From assembly GCA_046727175.1 (NCBI GenBank), contig JBKPCD010000109.1, positions 1 to 13,864 of the forward strand: a stretch of 13,864 nucleotides of DNA, read 5' to 3'. Positions within the stretch are counted from its first letter, which is position 1. Each line of letters begins with the position of its first letter. Shown here in pieces: positions 4,975 through 11,648 of this stretch. The notes beneath the pieces were generated by a model. The model searched no databases, had not been told where the DNA came from, and was given only the letters and a program-made list of their open reading frames with translations. The stretch comes from JBKPCD01 sp046727175 (GTDB taxonomy: Bacteria > Acidobacteriota > Vicinamibacteria > Vicinamibacterales > 2-12-FULL-66-21). A program made the translations under genes and the position numbers.

Positions 4975-7713
4975 CTACGATGCGCCACGCGCTTCACTCG
5001 TCGACAGATACAGTGCGTTGAACAGCATCGGGAACGTCGCGTGCGTCTGCGCGCGGTGCTGCGGGCGCAGACCGAAGAGCACGATGCGGCCGGCGTTCAT
5101 TTCGACTGACACGACGGCCGCGCGGCCGGCCATCAGCTCTTCACCCTTCAGCCATCCTGAAGCAACCACGTCTGTGTTCGGATAGCGCGCGATGACGGTC
5201 GTCCGTTGTGACGCGAACCCCTCGACCAACGTGAAGAACGGGCTGTTGTTGTAGAAGCCGTACGTCCGAGCGGCCATGCCGTAGCCGATCGGATGCGCGG
5301 TGTCGACCTCGATGTTGAGAATCGTCCCGGGCGCGAAATGCTGATCGCGCGTCGTGCCGCGCTTCAGATCGCGGACCGGTACCGGGAAGTTCTCGATTGC
5401 AAACCCGGACGCCGCTCCGAGCGCGATCAGCGTTCCGCCGGCATCGACGAACTTCTTCAACGCCGCGATCCCCTCCTCCCCGATGCCGCCGCGATATTCG
5501 GGCCTGATCGTGGTCCCCGTGCTTCCGTTCACGATCTGCTGCGGATTCTGATCCGGCAGGACGATGGCGTCGAACCTCTCCTTGAGATTGCCGGCACGCA
5601 CATCGTCGTTGTGAATTGCGGTTGACTGGAAGCCGTACTGTTCGAGCACCCACCTCGTCCATCCCTCGTCCATGTTCCCGCCGGTCCACGGCTGGTACAT
5701 CCCGATGCGTGGCGCGCGCACCCGCATCGAGGCGGCGCTGCCGTTCGCAGCTTCACTTCTGACTTCGAGACCGTGCGTCGTCGCCACCTCTTCGACCTGC
5801 TTTCTGGACACGTTGGACACGCCAACCTTCGCGGCCTCACGAGTCGAATCGATCGTGACGCGCGCGCCTTGCTGCATCAGAGCGTTGATTGCCTTCGCCG
5901 CATCGGCGCCGCGGTAGTCGAACACGAACCTTGGACCATTGCCGGTGACACGTCCGTCCAGCCTGGGTACCTTCGTCAGCTTCTCCAGACGTACGGTCTC
6001 GGCGAGCGGCTTCTTGATCGACCGGTGCTCGACTCCCAGCAGCATCCCGAGCGACCACGCGGTCACGTCGTACGGGGGCTCTGGCGGTGCGTTTGGACCG
6101 CGTCGAACTTCCGGATACGTCTGCTTCTCCAGAATGTCCTTCGCGTAGCGCGCAAAAACTTGCGTCATTGGCACGACGAACGTGCCTGCCGCGTACTTCG
6201 TGCCGTCAGCTTCGAACTCAGCGGACGCGCGATACACCTCGACCCCGGCCATCTGCAGCAACTCGGCGAGGTGCACGGCTTCGTGCGGATCCTGCTGACT
6301 CTGCACGGGAATGACGATTGCCGCGGGCTCACTCGTCTTCCCCTGCTCGACGGTCGCGCGATTCACTTCGTAGATCTGCCGGATGAGCGCCTCGCGCCGA
6401 TCGGCTGCCGCATCGAGCAGCGCCATCGTCGCGATGAGCTCGTAGTCGACGATGTCACGAAGAGTCCAGCGGCCGCCCATCCAGGGCCGCGGGTACTCGG
6501 TGCGCGAGGTGATGTCGGTGGGCGCCGGCAAAGGCCCATTGCCTGTAAAGGCACCGCGCCCAGCGCCGCGTCCGCCTTCACCTCCTCGTCCGCCTTCCGT
6601 CACGCCCTCGGCGTCGCGTCCCGTCTCAGGCCCCCGGCCACGCTCACCGCGCCCACCGTCGCCTGCGCCAGTCCCGCGTCCCGGAACGGCTCGCTGCTGT
6701 TCGATCGGCGCTGCAACACGCGCGCTCGCGACCTCGGTCAGCAGGCCGATCTGGTTGTGCCACCAGCCGCTCCAGGCCATCGCTCCCTGCCAGAAGTTCG
6801 TGTACGTCGAGTTGTAGATGATGCCTTCCTTGCCCGCGGCTTCGAGCGCCGCCGCCTGCGACTGACCGAGGATGCCGTTCCAGCGATAGATGAGCGGATG
6901 GACGTTCGGGTTGATCGGATCCGTTGCCGGCATGACGAAGATGCGCGCGCCGTTGCTGCCCATTTGATGTTCGTCGAGCCACACAGCCGGAAACCAATCG
7001 CTCCAGAGCAGCTTCGCCGTGAGCTGGCTCTCTTTCTGCGTGAACATGTACATGTCGCGGTTGTTGTCGTGGCCGACGTACGGGTGATAGAGGTAGGGCA
7101 GCGGGCTGTTCTCGAAGGGCGTGCCGAGGTTCTTGTTGAACCAGTCGGTCACCATGATCTGTCCGTCGGGATTCAGGCTCGGTACCAGCAGGAAGATCAC
7201 GTTGTCGAGAATCTTCCTCACCTCCGGTGAGTTGTCGGTCGCGAGCCGGTGAACGAGCTCGACGGACATCTGCGACGCGCCGATCTCGGTCGCGTGGATG
7301 CTGCAGGTGACGAGCAGCACGAGTTTGCCCTGACGGAATATCTCGTTGCGGTCAGCTTCGGTCGGCGTGCCGTCCTGGAAATATAGCTTGCGTTCGAGCT
7401 GTTTGTAGCGATCGAGGTTCTTCAACGTCTCGGGCGCGCTCATCTCCAGCACGATGAACGGATTTCCGTTCGTCGTCTTTCCGAGCTCGCGGAAACGCAC
7501 GCGATCCGATGCCACGGACGCCTGCCGCATGTAGTCGACGATTTTGTCCCACCGCGCCAGCTTGTTGTCGGATCCAATCCGGAACCCGAAGAACTGTTCC
7601 GGCGTTGCCAGTGCAGCTGGTGCCTGCGCAGTGATCGGTGGCGAGGCACTGATGCCGATGAGGGCGAGTGCCGTTGCTGCCAGCGTGAGAGAGCGCGGGA
7701 TATGTCGGTGCAT
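4975..7713 (-). CDS. Secreted M14 family zinc carboxypeptidase with C-terminal amidotransferase-like domain
   Basis: The 912-residue protein is predicted to be exported. The N-terminus MHRHIPRSLTLAATALALIG is a signal peptide, with cleavage near 29-31 (ITAQA). The M14 catalytic domain (about 45-420) shows the zinc ligands His140 and Glu143 (HATE) and His249 (DEHQMGS), the substrate-binding Arg219 in NNRD, and the catalytic Glu327 (LLTEVAS), so it should be active on peptides or peptidoglycan-type substrates outside the cytoplasm. A Gly/Arg-rich low-complexity insert (about 344-388) follows directly. The C-terminal part (about 664-905) resembles a class I glutamine-amidotransferase-like fold: RIGMYQPW, FDAIVLPDQ and LKKFVDAGGTLIALG. 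It has no nucleophilic Cys at the expected place, so it is probably structural or binding. I chose ATG 7713 because a strong AAGAAGGA lies 7 nt upstream and the signal peptide starts there. An upstream ATG at 7776 lies inside the hairpin repeat. Confidence 0.93.
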   Translation of the reverse strand: MHRHIPRSLTLAATALALIGISASPPITAQAPAALATPEQFFGFRIGSDNKLARWDKIVDYMRQASVASDRVRFRELGKTTNGNPFIVLEMSAPETLKNLDRYKQLERKLYFQDGTPTEADRNEIFRQGKLVLLVTCSIHATEIGASQMSVELVHRLATDNSPEVRKILDNVIFLLVPSLNPDGQIMVTDWFNKNLGTPFENSPLPYLYHPYVGHDNNRDMYMFTQKESQLTAKLLWSDWFPAVWLDEHQMGSNGARIFVMPATDPINPNVHPLIYRWNGILGQSQAAALEAAGKEGIIYNSTYTNFWQGAMAWSGWWHNQIGLLTEVASARVAAPIEQQRAVPGRGTGAGDGGRGERGRGPETGRDAEGVTEGGRGGEGGRGAGRGAFTGNGPLPAPTDITSRTEYPRPWMGGRWTLRDIVDYELIATMALLDAAADRREALIRQIYEVNRATVEQGKTSEPAAIVIPVQSQQDPHEAVHLAELLQMAGVEVYRASAEFEADGTKYAAGTFVVPMTQVFARYAKDILEKQTYPEVRRGPNAPPEPPYDVTAWSLGMLLGVEHRSIKKPLAETVRLEKLTKVPRLDGRVTGNGPRFVFDYRGADAAKAINALMQQGARVTIDSTREAAKVGVSNVSRKQVEEVATTHGLEVRSEAANGSAASMRVRAPRIGMYQPWTGGNMDEGWTRWVLEQYGFQSTAIHNDDVRAGNLKERFDAIVLPDQNPQQIVNGSTGTTIRPEYRGGIGEEGIAALKKFVDAGGTLIALGAASGFAIENFPVPVRDLKRGTTRDQHFAPGTILNIEVDTAHPIGYGMAARTYGFYNNSPFFTLVEGFASQRTTVIARYPNTDVVASGWLKGEELMAGRAAVVSVEMNAGRIVLFGLRPQHRAQTHATFPMLFNALYLSTSEARGAS
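6550..6684 (-). repeat. Gly/Arg-rich low-complexity insert within the M14 peptidase gene
   Basis: About 45 codons encode a stretch rich in Gly, Arg and Glu, including a tandem hexapeptide EGGRGG-EGGRGA. At DNA level the 11-mer CGTCCGCCTTC repeats at 6569-6579 and 6587-6597 (18-bp period), a sign of slippage expansion. It lies just after the catalytic Glu of the peptidase, probably as a flexible surface loop. Confidence 0.7.
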
Positions 7714-7720
7714 GCGCTGA

Positions 7721-7728
7721 TCCTTCTT
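7721..7728 (-). promoter_or_regulatory. Strong Shine-Dalgarno (AAGAAGGA) fixing the M14 peptidase start
   Basis: On the minus strand AAGAAGGA is followed by a 7-nt spacer and the ATG at 7711-7713. It is the only strong ribosome binding site in the window, and it decides between ATG 7713 and the more upstream in-frame ATG 7776. Confidence 0.8.
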
Positions 7729-7771
7729 CCGGTGTCCGTCGTCGGAGGAGACGGAGGGCACGGACAAGCCG

Positions 7772-7849
7772 TTCACCGCAGAGGCACGAAGCGCACAGGG
7801 AAGACAATTGAGGTTGTCTTCTCCGTGCGCTCGGTGTCTCTGTGGTGAA
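7772..7849. repeat. 78-bp near-perfect inverted repeat (36-bp arms, 6-nt loop)
   Basis: Arm 1 (7772-7807) and arm 2 (7814-7849) are reverse complements at 30 of 36 positions, around the 6-nt loop TTGAGG. On the plus strand three of the six mismatches (arm positions 7, 13 and 28) would be G-U wobbles in RNA. The arms are purine/pyrimidine-skewed and built of CACNGAG-like octamers. The repeat starts 24 bp after the NTT-like gene stop and lies 58 bp before the peptidase ATG. In that direction it could end or stabilise the upstream transcript. No T-run follows, so it is not a canonical intrinsic terminator. It may be an interspersed REP/MITE-like palindrome. From memory, purine-rich repeats of this kind recur in environmental bacterial genomes, but I cannot check. 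Confidence 0.85.
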
Positions 7850-7873
7850 TGGTTTTCCGTGAGCTCCGCCCTC

Positions 7874-10800
7874 TCAGTGAACTCCAGCGCTCAATCGTGC
7901 TTCGGCACCCGATTGGAAGAGCGCCGCGAACAATTGCTGCAAGAGTGCGGGACGTTCGCCAAGCCGCTCGAAGAACTCGTTCGCATCCACCTTGAGGGCG
8001 ACGCCGGATCGCATCACGTCCGCGTTCATGCCAGGCGATCGGCATGCGAGCAGACTCCACATGCCGAGGACATCGCCGGTTTTGGCAGTCGTGGCCGCAC
8101 TTTCGGGATGGGCGCCGGGATGCGAATCCAGCGACAGCTCGCCTGAGAGCACCAGCCACATTCCGGGCGGGTTGGAGGCTTCGAACAGGCGCGTGCCCGA
8201 CTTGAGATCTACCGATCGCGCGAGCGTCGCGAGCGTGAGCATCTCGTCGGCGGCGACCTGCCTGAACATCGGAATCTGCTGCAGCGCGAGCACCTTCTCG
8301 ACCGGGCTCAGCCCTCCGGTCGCAAGCTGCTCCAGCTCGCGCTCCGCTCCTGTCGCAGTCACGAAGGTCGTCGGCAGCTCCGAGGGACGATCCGTCAGCG
8401 TTGCGAACAGACCGCTGACGAGATCCGTGTTGTCCGCAAGCAGCGTGCGGAGCTCGTCGGAAGACAGCGCAAGCGTCACGGCAAGGTCGTTTGCGCGGAC
8501 CGTATCTCCCATCGGCAGCCCCTGGAGCGCTTCGTCGAACCCGATAGCCGCCGGGGCGTCGATCGTTCTCGGCGCCGCGCCGCGACTCGTGACAGCGACG
8601 CGGCCGTCGAGCAGCAGGTGGATGCTGGCTGGCACGGCGCCTTCGGTGAGCAGCACGGTCCCGGGCTCGTGCCGCACCTGACGTGCCGCACCGGAGATGC
8701 GGAACAGCTCGTCGACCGTGACCGACGCGAAGAGTGGCAGCCGTCGCAGCCGGCCGGCAAGCTCCGCTGCAGGCAGCGGCTCGAGCCACAGCTCGCGCCG
8801 CCGCTCGGCCGGCATGCGATGCTCGGCGAGCGCCCAGGACGCGGACTCGAACACGTACCAGTCCCGGGCGTCGCGGTATGCCAGTACGTGCTCGATATCG
8901 TCTGCGAGGCTCCACACCGCCTGCTGCCGGGCGAGGTCGATTGCCGACGCGGCAACGACCTGGTCGTCGTCATTGATCAACTGCAGGAGCGTTTCCTCGA
9001 CGTCGCGGGGACGCGTTTTCAGCAGCACGTTGCCGCGCCGGACCTTCTCGTCCCGCGGCAGATCCTCGAGTACGGGCATGATCCGCTTCCGCAGCTGCCC
9101 GCCGAGGATGTTGTCGAGGTACTCGGACGCACTCGCACGGCCGCGAGGATCGCCGTGCTCCAGCGTCCACTCCGCCGCGGCGATGTCCTTCCGGGGATAG
9201 ATCAGGCCAAGCAGCCGGTAGATGCGGTTCTTCGTCCGCGTCATCTTCTGCTCGAGCGCGTCAGCAAGCAGTGAGTCTGCGTCGCGCTTCCCTTTGACGA
9301 ACAGATTGTCGTAGAGGGACAGATAGTTGAAATAGCGGCGTCCTTCGCCGACGAGGAGCATCTCGACAGGTTCTTTACGGAACGTGAGCGACGGCTGCTC
9401 GGCACGGAGTCGGTCGAGCGCAGCAATGACCTTGTAACGAAGGAATCCATCCTTCTCGTCGAGTGCGCCGACGAGAACGTCGACAGCCTTCTGGGACGGA
9501 ATCAGCGCAAGCGTCGCAGGGATGTGGCGCCTGACCCAGATATCCTCGTCGGGATCGCGCATGAAATGTGCGAGGATGTCGACGGCCGGCTCGCCGTACC
9601 GCACCAGCGCCGCGCGGGCCCGTCCCTTCAGCTGCCGGTTGCGCAGGAGCGCGACGAGCGTCGGTACGAACACGAAGTCGTCTGTAGCGCTGGCCTGAAC
9701 GCTCTCCATCGCTTCGTCTGCAACCTCGGGCGCCGGGTCGTACAGCAGCGGAATCAGGAGCGGGCGGAATCTCGGATTGGCGACGTGGCGAACCGCTGCG
9801 GCAACGTCGCGACGGACGGCGCGCGCGCTGTCGCGAGGATCGCCAGCGAGCTCGGTCAGGACCGCTTCGGCCGCATCGACATCTTCCGCCCGTGTACTGG
9901 CGGCGAGTGACACGGCAGCGGTCACACGAATCCGCGGGTTTTCGTCTGTCAGCAACGGCCGAGCGACCGCTGCCGCATCCTCACGGCTGACGGCTTCGAG
10001 CGCCCGGATTGCCGCGGCGCGCACACCGGTATCGGGATCCGACAACATCCGCCGAATCTGCGGACGCCATTGGATGGCGATGTCGCTGCGGACCGCTCCG
10101 AGCGCCGACAGCGCGCGGGCGCGGACGATAGAGGATTCGTGATAGAGCAGGAGCGGGGTCACGAGATTGCGCTTGTCGAGCGATTCGAGCACGTCGATGG
10201 CGTACACGACCCGCGCGGGCTCGGGATGTGCGAGCTCCTGCACCAGCGTTTCAACCGTCGTAAGGTCGGCACCGCTCAAGCGCACCTCCGTTGGGGCGAG
10301 GTCGCGGCGCTCGATGCTCTGCCGAAACGCGAGCAGGTAGCCGCGTCGTGCGCGAAGCGCCATGAAGATCCACAGCACGACCATCGTGAGACTGGCGTAA
10401 CTCAGACGCTGCCAATCGAGGTTCAGCCCCCACGGTTTGACCAGCACGATCAGCAGCAGCGCGCCGAATGCCTTCGCGCCGCGATCGACCGTGACATCCA
10501 CGAACGACTTGGCTTTCAGCTTGATGTCGCCGGGAAGCGGCAGGAACAGGATCTCGCGCGTGGTTTTGTCAACGGTGTATCGCAGCGACTGATCGAGTAC
10601 CCGTGCCAGCCCCGGCGCCCACAGGGCCGCGTTGAGCAGCATGATGACAGCGCTCGTTCCAAGGCTGACCGGCAGGATCATCAGCGCGAATCCAATTCCG
10701 AGATATCGATGGATCTTGCTCGTGAGCCAGACCTGGATGATGAAGCCGATTGTCGACGTCCAGAGCTGGACGCTTGCCAGGAAAACCGTGATCGAATCGG

Positions 10801-11599
10801 TCTGGCTCGCTCCCTTCGCAGCTTGGGCGGCCATGTTCAACTGCTGTTCGATGATCGCCGCCCCCACGGCTGCAAAACTGATCACGAGCGCGATGATCTG
10901 TAGGTGCTGCGATTTGCGGAGTAGATCGAACGCCTCTGTTGCGCTGACACCCTTCTCCGTCGCCGCCGCAGCGGCAGCGGCGCCGACGCCGACCTGTGGG
11001 CGCTCGCGTCGCACAATCGTCGTCACGAGAAACGCACATATGAGCATCAGCGTGCCGCTGATGAGGAGCATGTTCGTCGTGCCGATGTCGTCGGTAAAGG
11101 ACTGCAGAATCGCGGATCCGGCGATCCCTCCAAGCGGTGCGCCGCCGCCGATGAAACCGAACAGGCGTTTCGCCTGCCGAGGGTCGTACACGAGATTCGC
11201 GAGCGTCCAGAACTGGCTGATGAGCAGCACTCCCAGGATGAGTCCCATCAGGTAGAATGCGACGGACACCCACGTTGCCCTGGTCTGGAACAGAAACCAG
11301 AACGCGTAGAGGAGAACCGCCATGCCGACCTGGGTGATGGGCAGCGCGCCGCGCTCCGGTAATCGCGCCATCAACCACGCATAGCCGGCCATCAGGATCC
11401 CGATGATGATGCCGGCCGCGAGCAGAACGTAGGGCAGGTTGTCCGCTCCGAGATCCGTAATGAACTTCGATCGCGTGATCGGCTTCAGGATGTTGTACGC
11501 GGTCATCGCGAGGAACGAGTACGCGAACATCATGATCGCCGGGAGCGTCTCTTCCTTGCGCACTTCGACGACCGACGACAGGATTCGGTGGAGGGGCAT
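7874..11599 (-). CDS. NTT (ATP/ADP translocase)-like membrane protein with HEAT repeats and two CNB-like domains
   Basis: The product is 1241 residues with ATG 11599 as start (1243 with GTG 11605). Residues 1-428 form an MFS-fold, ATP/ADP-translocase-like (NTT/Npt, COG3202-type) membrane domain with about 11-12 helices. Landmarks are ILKPITRSKF (37-46) in helix 1, DPRQAKRLFGFIGGGAPLGG (139-158) and DQSLRYTVDKTTREILFLP (336-354). A run of seven alanines sits in the linker between the two halves (207-213). Residues about 440-930 are HEAT-like helical repeats (for example DPDTGVRAAAIRALEAV). Two cyclic-nucleotide-binding-like beta-barrels follow (about 950-1065 and 1104-1228). Neither keeps the phosphate-binding cassette: the expected GE...RxA is GFDEALQGLPMGDT and GMWSLLACRSPGMN. 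Known NTTs exchange nucleotides in intracellular parasites and plastids; the role in free-living bacteria is unclear, so substrate is unassigned. The ATG is favoured by the TAGGCT box 6 nt upstream. The gene is divergent from a paralogue at 11649. Confidence 0.85.
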   Translation of the reverse strand: MPLHRILSSVVEVRKEETLPAIMMFAYSFLAMTAYNILKPITRSKFITDLGADNLPYVLLAAGIIIGILMAGYAWLMARLPERGALPITQVGMAVLLYAFWFLFQTRATWVSVAFYLMGLILGVLLISQFWTLANLVYDPRQAKRLFGFIGGGAPLGGIAGSAILQSFTDDIGTTNMLLISGTLMLICAFLVTTIVRRERPQVGVGAAAAAAATEKGVSATEAFDLLRKSQHLQIIALVISFAAVGAAIIEQQLNMAAQAAKGASQTDSITVFLASVQLWTSTIGFIIQVWLTSKIHRYLGIGFALMILPVSLGTSAVIMLLNAALWAPGLARVLDQSLRYTVDKTTREILFLPLPGDIKLKAKSFVDVTVDRGAKAFGALLLIVLVKPWGLNLDWQRLSYASLTMVVLWIFMALRARRGYLLAFRQSIERRDLAPTEVRLSGADLTTVETLVQELAHPEPARVVYAIDVLESLDKRNLVTPLLLYHESSIVRARALSALGAVRSDIAIQWRPQIRRMLSDPDTGVRAAAIRALEAVSREDAAAVARPLLTDENPRIRVTAAVSLAASTRAEDVDAAEAVLTELAGDPRDSARAVRRDVAAAVRHVANPRFRPLLIPLLYDPAPEVADEAMESVQASATDDFVFVPTLVALLRNRQLKGRARAALVRYGEPAVDILAHFMRDPDEDIWVRRHIPATLALIPSQKAVDVLVGALDEKDGFLRYKVIAALDRLRAEQPSLTFRKEPVEMLLVGEGRRYFNYLSLYDNLFVKGKRDADSLLADALEQKMTRTKNRIYRLLGLIYPRKDIAAAEWTLEHGDPRGRASASEYLDNILGGQLRKRIMPVLEDLPRDEKVRRGNVLLKTRPRDVEETLLQLINDDDQVVAASAIDLARQQAVWSLADDIEHVLAYRDARDWYVFESASWALAEHRMPAERRRELWLEPLPAAELAGRLRRLPLFASVTVDELFRISGAARQVRHEPGTVLLTEGAVPASIHLLLDGRVAVTSRGAAPRTIDAPAAIGFDEALQGLPMGDTVRANDLAVTLALSSDELRTLLADNTDLVSGLFATLTDRPSELPTTFVTATGAERELEQLATGGLSPVEKVLALQQIPMFRQVAADEMLTLATLARSVDLKSGTRLFEASNPPGMWLVLSGELSLDSHPGAHPESAATTAKTGDVLGMWSLLACRSPGMNADVMRSGVALKVDANEFFERLGERPALLQQLFAALFQSGAEARLSAGVH

Positions 11600-11605
11600 G
11601 CGCAC

Positions 11606-11634
11606 AGCCTAAGCGATGCCGAAACTGAAGTAAA
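11606..11634 (-). promoter_or_regulatory. Promoter candidate (TTTACT-17-TAGGCT) for the long NTT-like gene
   Basis: On the minus strand TTTACT (11629-11634) and TAGGCT (11606-11611) are separated by exactly 17 bp, and the -10 ends 6 nt before the ATG at 11599. Matches to consensus are moderate (4/6 and 3/6). The geometry repeats that of the TATAAT before the DUF4149-type gene. It would give a leaderless mRNA starting at ATG 11599 and exclude GTG 11605. Confidence 0.4.
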
Positions 11635-11636
11635 CT
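11631..11636 (+). promoter_or_regulatory. -10 box candidate (TAAACT) for the rightward NTT-like gene
   Basis: TAAACT ends 12 nt before the ATG at 11649, the same distance as TACACT before the transketolase ATG, and both are followed by GCG. The predicted leader is about 6 nt. No -35 is evident. The hexamer overlaps the -35 candidate of the opposite promoter (11629-11634), so RNA polymerase could probably not occupy both at once. Confidence 0.45.
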
Positions 11637-11648
11637 GCGGGCTGGTCC

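Noticed and set aside
5773..7230. A 485-codon plus-strand open frame antisense to the M14 peptidase gene
   Set aside because: Arg/His/Val-rich composition with no recognisable motif. The peptidase frame has intact catalytic residues over the same DNA.
7714..7776. 21-codon N-terminal extension of the peptidase from ATG 7776
   Set aside because: It would put charged residues before the signal peptide, starts inside the inverted repeat, and ignores the strong Shine-Dalgarno before ATG 7713.
10070..10903. A 277-codon plus-strand frame within the long NTT-like gene, plus similar frames at 8618-9274 and 9524-9910
   Set aside because: All lie antisense to continuous HEAT and membrane coding sequence, and show charged low-information translations with no start signals.
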